A DNA stretch of 64,000 bases from Fulvia fulva (GCF_020509005.1 NC_063016.1:3286001-3350000), one strand, 5' to 3'. Shown: positions 31,961-43,828, counted from the first letter of the stretch. A program made the numbers and translations. The notes: a model not told the origin generated them from the letters alone.

Positions 31961-33690
31961 CTACTTTCCCTCGAGATAAGGCTCAAGTTCCCCACCAAAA
32001 TTCCTCTTCTGCAGCTGTAGAGCCAGAAATCTACTCAAGAACCGCGCAGCCTTAACATCACCTCCCACGTAGAACAAATGCGGATGTCCCGCCAACTTCG
32101 CCATCCCTCTTATCTCACCTTCCTTGTCCGGACCGCCGTAACCATCCATCTGCTCCGCCACCCCTTCACCGACTATAGCTGCGGCAGCTTTGCGATAATC
32201 CCTATCAAACCCAGTGCACAGCACAATGATATCCGCCTCCAGCTCGGAGCCGTCTACAAACCGCAGTCCCCGCTCAGTAAGACATTCGACCGCTTCACCC
32301 TTCATCTTAACCTCACCCTTGACAATCCTCGCGCAGTTCCCGATATCAACGTAATGCCCACCAAGCCGAACCGTAATATGCTGGAAAAGATCACCGTATC
32401 GATCCAGTTTGAACCCTGCCTTCTCCAAATCATCGAATTTCTCAGGGGAGTGTTCGATCCCCGTGTGAACCCCGCGATTCGCCATTTCCCGTCCGATCTT
32501 GAGAGGGTGTGTGTAATACGGCCGGTCGGAGACAGCAATGGGTTTGTCGAGATTGTACTCTGCTGCATTGATTGCCACGAGCCATTCACCAGGCAAGACG
32601 AAAGTGGGAGAGCGTTGCACCATGGTTGTGTGCATCCCGATGTCGGCCATGTCTTCGGCTATGTCGTGAGCAGTATTGGCGGATCCAATTACGATTCCGC
32701 GGAAAAAGGGTTTGTCGGCGAAGGCGTTGACGTTTGTGGTAGTTGGCGGACTGGGTCATTGTGCCCTTGTAGTTGCTGGTGGCGATTCTGGGGGTGGTGG
32801 CCCATTGTGGCAAGATGGGAGCGGAGCAGCCAACGCCCAAGGCTGTTATGAGATTGAAAGATTTCCATTGCTGTGTACCATGGCTGCCAGAGGTCTGCAC
32901 TGTCCAGATTTGGGTGGATTCGTCCCATGTGGCTTTGTCGACGCGGCTGCCCTCTTGCACGTTGATGCTGTGTCTCTGGGTCCACGCTTTATACGCAGAA
33001 CCGATGCGCTTGATGGGAATAAGTTCGGGGTCCTCTGCGGTGAAGGTTCGATCGAATGGTAAATTACCCAGCTCTCTGCCTGTGTGCCACTTGGCAGAGT
33101 CATAGCGATGTGCCCAGGAGTCGCCGATCTTGGGTCTGTCGTCAAAGAGGATGTAATCGCAGCCAACGGCTTTGAGATGGCCAGCTGCACCCAGCCCAGC
33201 TTGACCGCCACCTACGACGATGGCATCGTATGTATGGTTGTCCCGGGCGATCCCGTTGGTCTGACCGTTCGAGCATGGACTGAGCTCATCGGGATGTCCA
33301 TGGCCTTCGTAGTTCTCGCCATGACCTCAACATCCATATCTTCCAGTCTCCAGAGGTAGTTGGCGTGATTGATACTGTTCCAGCACAGTTGTCAATCAAG
33401 TCTCCGTCCTGTGTGCTGAAGTTAAGATCAATGTCGATCCAATTAGCATCTCCTGGTGCCTGGACTGTGCGTGGCTCTGAGTCTGCCAACTTGAACGGCG
33501 ATCTCTTTCTTGCTGAGCTGAGCTGAGCTTCTGGAAGGTAAAGACAGTATGTCTCGCCATATCACATTGTCGGCCAAACAATCCTTCTGCAAGCTGTTCA
33601 GCTGCTCGACAGCCTTCTTGGCGAGGACATTAGCATCGAAGCTGTCGGGCAGGGGTCCTGAAGGCAGTGAGCCTGGGAAGTCGTCGTAAT
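31961..33690 (-). pseudogene. Second flavin monooxygenase (N-terminal SnoaL-like region), decayed
   Basis: Reading on the minus strand: DFPGSLPSGPLPDSFDAN and NVIWRD; then in another frame FKLADSEPRTVQAPGDANW and TTSGDWKIWMLRSW; then, shifted again, GHGHPDELSP and the FAD motif YDAIVVGGGQAGLGAAGHL, WAHRYDSAKWHT. After a third shift come NAFADKPFFRGIVIGSAN and a clean C-terminal half (MHTTMVQRSPTFVLPGEW to the stop). Frameshifts lie near 33480-33545, 33311-33321 and 32731-32741; no introns explain them, and no start codon is found in the first frame. The ancestor was a fungal FMO of about 600 residues, YUCCA-like, different from the one at 21.9 kb. It ends 19 bp from the MFS remnant. Confidence 0.78.
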
Positions 33691-34880
33691 TTGCAAGAGG
33701 AGTATAATATAAGCCCGATGAAACATAAGCCCGATCATGACCTACCTACCTGAAGGATCTCTCTACATTCAGATGCTGTCTCGCTCTGCGTGCCGCGCGA
33801 TCTCTGTGCTATCTCCGGATGAGAGACTTCAGTCCTTCAAGTCACTGCGATGCCGTCGTGATCCTAGTGGGTAGAGGTCCATTCAAGGCATCTGCAGCGA
33901 CATAAGCTGCCGGCCATAGTATCAAGTAATGTCGGGCACCCTCGCCGTTGAATATCGCCGAGCTATATCCTGATATTGTAGTGCCCAGTCCAAGCACATA
34001 CACTTTATGGACGACTTAGCAAGCTTACGCTGTGTGATAGTAGCACCCATGATGCATGCCGTGCACAACGAGGACTTAACCCAGATTTGATCAGCGCGAG
34101 GTCGACTCGGATATGACACACTATTTCATGCGCGCTCCGCTCGACTGAGACTTTCATTGTCGCCTTGCTGGGTGTTGTTCAAGAAACATGCAATGTTATT
34201 GGTCGGGATATGTCCACGGAGCCCTGCCTTAAGGCACCTCTATGTCCGAATGAGCCGATCGCTTAGGGCATATCCGATCTACCCGTGCGATGATGGACAT
34301 CACTTTCACCTTTCACCTTTCGTCCTTCCTTGAGGACGCCAACATACCAACGAGGAACCACATGAATCGATCATTGGAAGGCGTACACGGTAGCTGGCTT
34401 TGCCATATCATGCACCGCGCACCACTCCTGCTGCTGTTTACCCAACAACAGACTAGGAGGCATTGCCACTGGAGGACACGCCAGGAGAGGAGAAGGCATA
34501 TCTTGACGCGATGAACCCGCGAAAGGGCGTTGCGCTCGCTTCGCATCAAGCGCATATTGCCTTCATGTCGCCGCGGATGCCACGCCAGACTGTCACCTAA
34601 TTTGCGCTCCCACCTTGATGCTGAGGCGTTGAGATACAATACCATCTGAACCGTGCAATGAGACGAGCCCGTAGATCTCCTTTGCTCCTTCAGAATGGCC
34701 GCATGTGTCAAACACGTCTTGTGAGACTGGCCGCAAACAGTGAATGAATGGCGCCGCCAGAAAGCCAAGTTTGCTTGTCCTCAAGATGTGCGTTGTCGCA
34801 CCGTCACAACAGCATCTTCTCATTTATTTACCAGGTCGCACACGCCTCTATCAACCGCAGATGACCAGAGATACTCGAAC
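33691..34880. other. Intergenic, no gene seen
   Basis: Short frames only. The last 100 bp should hold the promoter of the BTB-like gene. Confidence 0.4.
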
Positions 34881-35689
34881 ATGGATATTGACAGAATCCT
34901 CAACCTCCCTCGAGCCGACCACCGCGTCACGTAAGTCAGCCGAATTCGTACCAGCCACTACACTAACACCCCAACAGACCACCCAAAATGCCACCCTACG
35001 ACGACAAGATCCCCGTCATAATCGACAGAGAAAGCTTTGCTGAATTTACCGTCTCCCGCCACCTTCTCACCTCCATATCCGACTACCTCGCCTACCTCTT
35101 CGCCACCCCTCCCTCCTCCAACGGCAACACCGCCCTCCCCGACGATCCCATCGGAGCCATCATTTCAAAGACCGGCACTCGCAACGAGAAGCTGTACCTC
35201 ACAAAGCTCAAAGTCTGTGACTTCCAAGACTTCCTCCGCTGGCTAACAGACGGCCACATTCTCCCACACCACTACGGCTACGACCAAATCACCATCGTAG
35301 CCTCCGCCAGCCGCATCATCCGCGCTCTCGACATCGGCATCATGCTCGAGAGTAACGCGTATGTGATGGCAGCGATGAATAAGTTCCACGTGGTTGGGGC
35401 ATTCCTCGAAAGGCCGGAGGAGTTCGTGAATGAGATCTTCACGTCTACTAGGCAGATGGCAAATCATCCTGCGCGGAGGATGATTGTGGCGATCGTGGCG
35501 GCGAAGACGATGGTGAAGGGGAGGCGGGCTGTGTGCGACAGTGGCGAGAAGAGGATTGAGAGGGGTGAGAGGCTGAAGTCTGGGACGTTTTGGGGATTGT
35601 GGGATGAGTACTTTGGGGTGAGGAAAGGGGAGAGGAGCTATCCTGAGACGTTTGAGAAAGCGGTTCTGTGGGGAGGGTACAAGCAGTGA
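34881..35689 (+). CDS. BTB/POZ-like protein
   Basis: Exon 34881-34930 (MDIDRILNLPRADHRV), a 47-nt intron (GTAAGT, ACTAAC branch, CAACAG) and exon 34978-35689 give 253 residues. The part PVIIDRESFAEFTVSRHLLTSISDYL has the strand-helix pattern of a degenerate BTB fold as found in many fungal-specific BTB proteins (normally F.VHK.LL...S.YF). KVCDFQDFLRWLTDG and the helices after it fit the second half. These proteins are adaptor-like; partners are unknown. The start is set by the conserved exon 1 with its good donor. The 3' end lies 72 bp from the convergent F-box-like gene. Confidence 0.65.
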
Positions 35690-35760
35690 GTAGAAGGGGT
35701 ATGGTATGGGAGAAGTTGGACCGAATCCGCCGAAGCATCCAAAGTTAGGGTCTATTCGAG

Positions 35761-36879
35761 TCATCGCAGTCTACGAGCCGATGGCATGGCCTGCTTCAGC
35801 GTCTCAAGCTTTTCCAAGCGATCTTGCTCACCGCGCTGCCAATCACTGCCAAAATCCCTCCAGCAACTCTCGAAAGCCTCGCTCCTCTCCCCCTCAATCC
35901 AACGCTCATAGGCCGTGCAAGGCGTATTGACATATTCCTGAGCTCGACACCCCGAGTCCGCTTGATCAGCCTGTGGGATATCCCGCGATCTCATCGATCG
36001 CCCCTCGTGGTCAGTAAGGTGTAGCGGCTGAACGATGACCTTCGCACAGACAGGCAGCTCCAGCAAGGGATCCAATATGTACTTCGGTACATAGCTTTCA
36101 GCATCGTGGCAGTTGGCGAAGGACTTAGCAGCGAGACAGTGCTGCGCTTCACACCACGTCAACCCCAGCTGGTTATATCTTCTCGATCGATGCATCTCTC
36201 GGTGATTCGCATTGTCCTCATCTCGGAATCGGACGTATAAGATCGGCAAATCCTCAAACCGTTTCAGAGCAGTAACCACATCCTGCAACTGCTTCCTCTG
36301 CTCGTACACTCGCCCCTCAGTGAAACCTTCACTCGGATCTCCTTCGTACCACATGTGGCTACACTCATCATAATTCCTGCTGCTACCGTAATGATTGTAG
36401 CAGTCAATGTAAATCTCAACATAGCGAAGCCTGCCATACGGTAGCGCCAACGGCGGCGCATACAGCACTTCGTCCGGGTCTAGGTTAATCTCATCGTGGA
36501 GGTAGAAGTAAGCACCGCATGTCTTGCTGAGCCAGTCGTCCATCTCCTGTCGCAAATGCTTGGTGGTACGACGGAGCGTTAAGATCCGGGCATAGCGGTC
36601 TTCAGGGGCGTAGGGGTAGGTATTGCTTGCTTTGAACTCGTGGTTGTGAGGGGTCAACAGTTCGTATATCTGTTGGCGTATCTCGAGGGAAAGGTCGAAG
36701 AAGGTTTTCCGGTGTGGCTTGAAAGGCCCGAATTTTAGGACGTCGGCATAAGTCCATGCCATGATGCTTTCTAAAGGTATTCGTCCGATGGTCGGATAGG
36801 AGCAGATCGTAGCGGATTCTGTAGAAGCTGTCGTTGCTCCCGAGACAGTTGAATCCACGAAGTACAACTTCTGAGTCAC
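35761..36879 (-). CDS. F-box-like / 2EXR-like hypothetical protein
   Basis: Single exon, 372 residues from the first Met; a second in-frame Met (MAWTYADVLKFGPF) starts about 39 residues later and may be the true one. The segment KTFFDLSLEIRQQIYELL is the short F-box-like/2EXR motif (FxxLPxExRxxIYxxL) common in fungal proteins with a helix-rich remainder. The remainder contains a Tyr/Asp/His-rich middle (YVEIYIDCYNHYG) and an acidic, Glu/Arg-rich C-terminus. Such proteins are thought to recruit substrates to SCF ubiquitin ligases, but most are unstudied. No lesion seen. Confidence 0.65.
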   Translation of the reverse strand: MTQKLYFVDSTVSGATTASTESATICSYPTIGRIPLESIMAWTYADVLKFGPFKPHRKTFFDLSLEIRQQIYELLTPHNHEFKASNTYPYAPEDRYARILTLRRTTKHLRQEMDDWLSKTCGAYFYLHDEINLDPDEVLYAPPLALPYGRLRYVEIYIDCYNHYGSSRNYDECSHMWYEGDPSEGFTEGRVYEQRKQLQDVVTALKRFEDLPILYVRFRDEDNANHREMHRSRRYNQLGLTWCEAQHCLAAKSFANCHDAESYVPKYILDPLLELPVCAKVIVQPLHLTDHEGRSMRSRDIPQADQADSGCRAQEYVNTPCTAYERWIEGERSEAFESCWRDFGSDWQRGEQDRLEKLETLKQAMPSARRLR

Positions 36880-37288
36880 GCTGCGTTATCATCGCGGCGA
36901 TCAAAAGACAGACAGCTGGTAAGCATAAGCTTTGGGAAAATCAGACTGCCAAGCTTTTGCTGAGGACCTGGTTTGGAGTCTCCATCGTACATCCTCACGA
37001 CTGCCATCGTCACGATAGAACTTGCTATAACGACATCGTGCAGTGCACAAGTGATGGTCTCATCTCTGACAGCGCCATACACTGTCTGGCAGTTTACAAT
37101 CAGCAGCGCCGCCCAGGTCACGCCTGCGCTTCGTCTTCGCTACTCTGTGTTCGTCGAAGGTAATTCCCAAAGAGTTCGTGGCGGCTGAAGACAACTCATC
37201 AATATCATTCATCGTCAATGTAAATATCTACATGAAAGGCGAGACTGCATGGACGCCCTTATTCTGAGCACCCATACGGCAGCGGACT
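36880..37288. other. Intergenic
   Basis: Promoter of the F-box-like gene and 3' end of the large minus-strand gene. Nothing else seen. Confidence 0.4.
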
Positions 37289-40261
37289 CTATCCAGCGAC
37301 TCTCCGACTCCTCTTCTTCGCCGGACTGCCCAAACTTGGCGGCACCTCTTGTCGTCCCTTCACAGCGCTCCCCTCAGCCTCGCCTAGTCCGCCAGCGAAG
37401 AGATTGCCCCTCGCTACTCTCTTCGGAGGACTGGCGACTCCAGGCGCAGGGGCATCTGTGGACGATTTGAAGTCAAGCTTAGGTGCGAACACCTTCGCTG
37501 AGTTTACGTTTCTAGCATCTGACGCAGCTGGCGCTTTCGCACACTTCTTGGGCGGTGATGCTGTTATGGCATTCTCCTTGCCCTGAGCGAGCGGCCTGGC
37601 GATCGAACCTGGTGCTGGAAGGCGAGATGTGGGCTTCTTCTTAGGAACGGGGATCTTTTCTGTGGCGGCCTTCTCCTCGATGGGCTTTATTAAAGGCCCT
37701 TCTTCCTTTGGCGGGTCGACAACAGCAGCAGTCACACCGTCCTTCGGCTTCGCTGGTGTTGCCAGGCGTGATCTTCGTTTCGTCGTGCTTGGGGCCTTCG
37801 GTTTGGTCACCTTAGACTGCTCAGGTTGTAATGACGGGACTTCAGCTGGCGGCGGCGGCGCCTTGCCGGGAGTCGATGCAGTCCTTGGAGGCTTCAGTCG
37901 ACGAAGCTTTGGCTTGCTCGGCGTTTCGCTGGGCGCGGATACTGCAGGCACGCCCGTCATCTCGTGGTCAGCGGCTGCAGTGGGATCCGGTACAGGATCT
38001 GTTGCATTGAGCTCGTCCATCATCGTCGACTCCGCAGGCTCGTTGCCACCCTCATAAAATGCCACAAGCGTTTCTGCCCACTTTACGCCTTTCCGTCCTG
38101 GCTGGTCGACATCGATGGTAGCAGGATCTGCTGCAGGGAGCTCCTCAAGTGCACCATCTTTAGCCATTCGCGTGAGCTTCAGTGGCGGAAGCACGGACCC
38201 ACCCTTGTTCTTCCGAGTGTTGGCTTTGGTGAGGTAGGCCAGCTCTTGCGCTTCACTCTTTTTTAGCACGATCGGATCTTGACTCCCTCTGACAGTGATC
38301 TTGTTTGGTCTCAAGAAAGATGTGGTAGGTGGATCCTGCTGTGATGTTTTCTTCGACCGTCCGCTTCTTCGAGATGTTCTCCCTGGTGACAACGGATCGA
38401 ACTCAATCTGATCTTCTTGCAAAGCTGATGATTTCGTCTCTGCTTCCGTAAGCATATTCTGTTTGCGCGGTGACGGACTGTTGGGATCACGATCTGCAAG
38501 CACTTCGAACGGCGCTACATTTGCAGCTGGGCTGGCCAGTGCTTGTCGCACAGTATCTGAGTTGCGCCTGTTTTCGAAAGATTCCCGTCGAGCAGTTGCC
38601 GACATGTTTGTACCGCTCTTGCTCTCAGTCGCCCGTTTCAGGAATGCTTGTAGCAAAGCAGTGTCATCTGATATGCGAGGCTGCTTTGGTTTTTGAGGAG
38701 ACATCTGTGGCTCCTCAGGCGGCGCAGACGATGAGCGCGTGACCTGCGGTACGTCCATGTCGTCCACACCCATTGCAATCGCAGCTGCACTCTCAGGCAA
38801 AGGAGAGCTGCGGAAAGGATCATCGCCTTGTGTAGATCTATAGACTGGCATCTTGACCGGTGTAAAGGCTACGAGATGTGGTTTGTCGAAGGGCCGCAAG
38901 CTGCCCTTCTTGAACGGACTGGTTGACTGCCTTCTTGGCGATCTGCGAAGTGGAAGTCGTGGATGCTGGCCTTCGATGTTTGGGATCGGGCTTGATGGTA
39001 GTTTGCTCGGTGACCCAAGGGTATTCAATTGTTCTCGAATTTGCGATGAGTAGCGTCTGGCGTCTTCCAAGGCCTCCTCCTCTGAGCTAGGGGTATTCTC
39101 TACCGTTTCAACCCAGCCAGACTGTTCGAAAGGCTCCGGTGTGGCTTCTCTTGCGGCCGGCTGTAGAGTCCCATCATCCTCGACATCTTCCCATTCTCCG
39201 TCCGGCGCGTCATGTGAGCTGGGCTCCGGGGCAGAATTGTCTTCGGTGTGCATGACTTCCAGCTGCGCTTCCTGCTCACTCGATCGATCAGGCTCCGCTG
39301 TCGTCTGTGCTGATGGCTCTCTTCCGGTGCGCATCTCACTTGTGGAGACAGACTCTGACTGCACAGCACCGTCACCTTCAGCCCTGCTCGTGAGAGTCTC
39401 TATCGCACTTGGTTGGGTCGCGAAGTTTGTAGGCAATGTCCGTCGGCGATTCGCATTCGCCTGCCTGACCTGGCTGATCGGCCTTCGCCGTCGCTCCTTG
39501 ACAGGCGAGACGAAGCCGTCGGGTATGGCTGTAGTTTGTGGTAAGTGTGGCACCATCGCTTCCAGAACCTTGTGGTCTGTTGTACCCTCGCTGCCCGTCT
39601 GACATGCTGATACATCATGGGGCTCTTCGCCGCGCTCTTGAGGCTCGGGCTGCACTTCAGCCGTGTCGTCGTCAATACTGGTAGCATGGTTCGGGTCATG
39701 ATTCGTTGCAGTGCCAGCACCAGAATCTGCGTCTGCCTCATCTGCCACGCTCTCGTCCTCCCACTCTTCTTGTGCCAAGTCGCCTGCCTCGGCGACCTCT
39801 TCAACAGTGCCATCCTCATTGACGACCTCAACATTGAGCACCTCCTCTTGATGGTCCTGCTGGATTGCCTCCTCCTCTTCCTCCAAGGCAATTAGCTCCT
39901 CCCCAGAATGATTCCCTCGCGTCACGATACGCCTGTTAGTGGGACTGCCCCGTCCCTCCCAAGCATTAACACGCTCTCCATCATCGGTGCGCATCTTCTT
40001 CACAGCCCTGGCGGGAGAGTCTGCGCCTATCGCATCGAACATGCCCGATGCGCCTCCGAACATGGTGCTTGGCGCATTGTGGTTGAGCGCAGTGCCATTG
40101 CGTTTCCAGACTTTCCCGAAGCGCACCTTCTTGCGTGAGAAAGGCGATTGTGGTTTGCGATCCCATGCGCGCGTTATACGGGATATGGGCAGGTTGCTGG
40201 GCGCGAGGTGGGCTGCCAGGGGTGAGTCGGAGGATGATGTGAATGCTGTGCTGGGGTCCAT
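37289..40261 (-). CDS. Large low-complexity, probably nuclear protein
   Basis: Single exon; 990 residues from MDPSTAFTSSSDSPLAAHL (ATG 40261). An in-frame Met at 40318 adds 19 residues. Further upstream the frame runs through a minisatellite and is unlikely to be translated. The N-terminus (SNLPISRITRAWDRKPQSPF, then SRKKVRFGKVWK) looks conserved. The middle is acidic (Glu/Asp runs) and there are many SP/TP and SPxK/R sites and basic clusters. A short ordered block near residue 700 reads KKSEAQELAYLTKANTRKNK and GRKGVKWAETLV. The C-terminus is Ala/Pro/Lys-rich, ending PAKKRSRRVAG with an NLS-like KKRSRR. I do not recognise the family. Composition suggests a chromatin- or mitosis-related protein phosphorylated by CDK, which is inference only. 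Confidence 0.7.
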   Translation of the reverse strand: MDPSTAFTSSSDSPLAAHLAPSNLPISRITRAWDRKPQSPFSRKKVRFGKVWKRNGTALNHNAPSTMFGGASGMFDAIGADSPARAVKKMRTDDGERVNAWEGRGSPTNRRIVTRGNHSGEELIALEEEEEAIQQDHQEEVLNVEVVNEDGTVEEVAEAGDLAQEEWEDESVADEADADSGAGTATNHDPNHATSIDDDTAEVQPEPQERGEEPHDVSACQTGSEGTTDHKVLEAMVPHLPQTTAIPDGFVSPVKERRRRPISQVRQANANRRRTLPTNFATQPSAIETLTSRAEGDGAVQSESVSTSEMRTGREPSAQTTAEPDRSSEQEAQLEVMHTEDNSAPEPSSHDAPDGEWEDVEDDGTLQPAAREATPEPFEQSGWVETVENTPSSEEEALEDARRYSSQIREQLNTLGSPSKLPSSPIPNIEGQHPRLPLRRSPRRQSTSPFKKGSLRPFDKPHLVAFTPVKMPVYRSTQGDDPFRSSPLPESAAAIAMGVDDMDVPQVTRSSSAPPEEPQMSPQKPKQPRISDDTALLQAFLKRATESKSGTNMSATARRESFENRRNSDTVRQALASPAANVAPFEVLADRDPNSPSPRKQNMLTEAETKSSALQEDQIEFDPLSPGRTSRRSGRSKKTSQQDPPTTSFLRPNKITVRGSQDPIVLKKSEAQELAYLTKANTRKNKGGSVLPPLKLTRMAKDGALEELPAADPATIDVDQPGRKGVKWAETLVAFYEGGNEPAESTMMDELNATDPVPDPTAAADHEMTGVPAVSAPSETPSKPKLRRLKPPRTASTPGKAPPPPAEVPSLQPEQSKVTKPKAPSTTKRRSRLATPAKPKDGVTAAVVDPPKEEGPLIKPIEEKAATEKIPVPKKKPTSRLPAPGSIARPLAQGKENAITASPPKKCAKAPAASDARNVNSAKVFAPKLDFKSSTDAPAPGVASPPKRVARGNLFAGGLGEAEGSAVKGRQEVPPSLGSPAKKRSRRVAG

Positions 40262-40360
40262 GGTGGATGATGTACATGTATGGTCGCGTGGCGGTAGAGA
40301 TGCATCAGACGCGTCCATGTTGCGGGAGGAATGGCTGGTGCTGTGGGCGCATGGAGGAGT

Positions 40361-40387
40361 GCGGTGGGCGGTGGGCGGTGGGCGGTA

Positions 40388-40423
<36 letters not shown>

Positions 40424-40434
40424 TCCAGTCGCGT
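40361..40434. repeat. GTGGGCG minisatellite
   Basis: About ten copies of a 7-bp unit (gtgggcg, one variant gtaggcg). On the minus strand it reads in frame as PPTAHR-type repeats joined to the large protein's leader, so repeat length changes could alter an N-terminal extension if an upstream start is used. Confidence 0.9.
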
Positions 40435-41691
40435 GTGGCAAGAGACGGACGGGAGATGGACGAAGCGCGACTGTGGATGATGATCAAAACAATGAATCAG
40501 GCAGCCGGGAAACGACCGAGGTCTACCCGAGCGCGATCCAAACACGACTTCACGTTTTGCTTCCTTTCGTGCACACATTCACACATTCACACATTCCAGT
40601 CGGTCAGCTGACTGCTGACTGCTACACCTCTGCGGCCGAGCACAGCAGCACAGCATCCTCTGGGCCAATACGTGTGCTCGAGATCCGGATTACTGCTCCC
40701 AGGTCACGACGGCCAAAGTCCTAGCTTGGCGTGCTGAAGCGCTGCTGCTGCGCCGCCCGAAGCACTCCCTGACGGCCAGCCCACACGCTTCGGACTGCCT
40801 GCTGAGCGTTACAGCATGCGATGATACGTCTCGAGTAGATCAGCAGCGCATGCAGGGTGCACTGAATGCAACGACGGGAATACTCTCAGCGCCTGCGCTC
40901 CTGACGCGACTCTGACCACGCTCGCAGGGCCCGGTTCAAGATGTGCCTTTGCCTACCCATGAGGCACAGCAGCGGCCTCGCATCTCAAAAGGACGACCGA
41001 CGCTGAATCTGGTCTGACTGCGCACGTCATTTCTGGAGGGCGACTAGAAGCTGAAGAAGCATGCAGTGTGTCCATGCGCACTGGCTGAGGTACATCCTGC
41101 TGAGAATTTACACAATTAGGACAATACAGATCCTGCCATGGACGCGGCACCGCACCACATGGCGCGATCCAGTTCTGAAGACAGCCTACTAAGGGTTTCA
41201 GCACAATTGTGCAAGGGAGCAGGATTTCTGGTTGGACGCCATGATGTATGTCACTATCGCACTCCGGGAGCCCTTAAGCGAATTTGCATGGACCAGTGTC
41301 TTTTGATCCTAAAGGATTGAACCATTTGACCTAGCCGCGATCCTCACGCCTAGTCGCAAAGTATCACGTCGTCTCAGGAAGCAGCGGCAACTCAAACAAA
41401 CACCTGGGGGATGTTGGTAATCGTTGCTCAGAAAATCGAGCGTCAGCCTCGCAACCCTTCCAGTGTCCGTCGATGTTTTGACTTCACTGCTTAGCCGATC
41501 CGGACGAGAAGCTTGTCTCAGCTCGCTCCCCGAGAATTTACGGCTTCATATACCTATACAGCCAGTCTGCGCAGAATAGCATCAAGCCACGAAGTGGTCA
41601 GCTCAGTAGTGGTACACTTCAGCTCGGCTACTTAGAGTTTGCAAAGCATTTCGTTTCCACGTGGCCAGCAGCCAAATCCTGGAGGCGTACT
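40435..41691. other. Intergenic, no gene seen
   Basis: Promoter of the large minus-strand gene followed by non-coding DNA. Short tandem acacattc near 40570-40600. Confidence 0.4.
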
Positions 41692-42546
41692 GTGCCAAGA
41701 TCAGGCGATACGCTCGAGTCTCCCTGCGCCTGTACAAAACACGAGGTCTTCCGGCTACGCGCGCAAAGTCAGAACATTCTCGACAATACATTCGTAAACA
41801 GTGACGAATCGCGCTTTCTGGTGGCGATACTTGGTTTCAGCTCTGAGAGAGAGGCCAGGAATACGTTCTGGTGGCTTGGCAGTGCTCGAGATGCATACCA
41901 TGCTGGCATGACACTTCCCAAACTACACACTGGACACCAAAGGAATTACTCCAGGCTGTCACGCAGTCCATCGGGTTCGAGCAGGACGCCCACCATGTCT
42001 TTTCGCGAGCTTCCAATGCCGACTGTTTCACGCATCACTTGTCTTGCACAAGCACAAGCAACTTTACAACACTGCTCGACAAAGTTGTGCAGATCATGGC
42101 AAAACCATCCGGCGCGAGTATCACCGCCAGGTACTCCCATCGATGCTGGTGGTCAAAGACAATTCCAACAATGGCTCGATCAGTGGGAACAGGCCTTCAC
42201 GACATACCTATCATACGCTATGCCGGCGATGAAGACAGACGATGTGACGACATCGAGAATACTGAAGGCCAACCACCTTTCGTGTACGATCCTGGCCTCC
42301 GATAGTGGACCAAACTTCGACAATGAGTTTCAGGCCATCGTAGAATTAGCCGGAGCAATAGAACAATCACGTACAAGCAGATCTGGGAGCGCTTCGAGGT
42401 CAGAATTACCCACGGAGGGGAACGAGCCCTGGAGCTCGAGCACTCTAGACATACATGAACCACTCTATGTTGTCGTTGCTCGATGCGACCGCAACTCTAC
42501 CAGGAAGCGGGCCATGGACCTGTTAGCAAACACCTCTCGACGATGA
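41692..42546 (+). pseudogene. Fungal Zn2Cys6 transcription factor, C-terminal remnant
   Basis: The frame 41692-42546 contains the recognisable end of a zinc-cluster regulator: FQQWLDQWEQAFTTYLSYAM, DVTTSRILKANHLSCTILAS, FDNEFQAIVELAGAIEQS and EPLYVVVARCDRNSTRKRA. These match the C-terminal helical region of many fungal-specific transcription factors. The upstream part of the frame is poorly biased and the DNA-binding Zn2Cys6 cluster and most of the regulatory domain are absent, both here and in the preceding 1 kb. The frame also stops soon after the conserved block where the family normally continues. I read this as a truncated, rearranged relic. Confidence 0.55.
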
Positions 42547-43791
42547 GCACTGTCACTCGATGATACAGCATGCACAGGGAGACCACAAACGGACACACTC
42601 AATGCGGACTTTGCTATGTCCGCTCCGACATCATCCTGGCTGGGCTGCCGAATTGAACGAAGCTGTCACTGCCGAAGGATTGCGGTCAGGTTCCACTCTG
42701 CCAGATAGCCTTAGGGCTCCCTGGTACGCCACGAAACAAAGTTGCAATCCTCGCGATCCTTCCCGTCCGTCTTGCCATGTGGACCAAATTTGGCTTTCTT
42801 GGCGGGCAAGTCAGCTCAACGCCTTACCGCCGACTTTCCTCGATCAAGCAGGTCGTTATAGACTTTGGCTGGTCAGTGTCTCGACACGCAAGCTGGCCGA
42901 CGTAACACTTCCTGCCTTCCAGGTATGAATAATGTCGTCGACAATTTCCCGGATGTGCATTCGATCGGATGTCACGTCGGCCGTCAAGCCTTCTGACTAT
43001 CAGCATTATCATCTGCAGTAGCAGGATCCTACTTTGCCGGATTTGCCAGAATATGCATGAGCTCATGATCCTCTTACGGGGATGATCACAGCACAGTTGC
43101 ATGTATCACATCTCTGCAAGCTGCTTGGACGACGATCTTGCTACAGCGGAACACCGAATACATGTGGATTCTCTGACCGCTTGCCTACTATGGAAGGTAC
43201 TGCGGACACCCATCGTGCATCAGACCTGGCTCTATACGGGCAAGGGTTTTGGATCCTTAGCTCAATGTTCAGAGGTCAGCGCTACGGGGTGACTTCGCTC
43301 CTTGCATGAACTGCCCTCCTCCAGGATGAAGGATGCTGCATGCCACCGGACCTGGAAGGAATGGCTTGGAAAGCTGACCGGTATGCCTTTTAAGGAAGAT
43401 CTCACGGCATGCCATGGATCTGAGGAGTGGGAGAAGCAGATGCGAGGGAATTGTTAAGAGGAGGAACGTCGGACATGAGCTGGCGGTGAAGAGTAGGACA
43501 ATCGGTATGAAGCGCAAGCCTTGGCAGTGACGAAAGACTCTTTTACGTCGCCATGCCTCCATGCCGAACCCCAAACCATACGATACACCGGTTCCAGGAC
43601 AGATGACTGCTGCTACAACGTCCAGACCACATCATCTGTTACTGGCCTGGTGCACGGACTGCATCGGCAAGCCGAGCCTTTGCCGGAAAGCAGAGATTTC
43701 GCCCGCTACAAGCCCATATATACGATTACAAACTGCATTAACTTCAATACCAACAATAGATATTTCAAATATCACGCACATCATATTGCTG
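42547..43791. other. Intergenic, no gene seen
   Basis: Short frames with no bias between the transcription factor relic and the tRNA gene. Confidence 0.4.
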
Positions 43792-43828
43792 TCTTCATTG
43801 GTTTAGTGGTTAGAATTTCCGCTTGTCA

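Noticed and set aside
32586..32960. Independent small protein on the minus strand
   Set aside because: Its first half is the middle of the flavin monooxygenase and its Arg-rich second half is an out-of-frame reading of the same gene.
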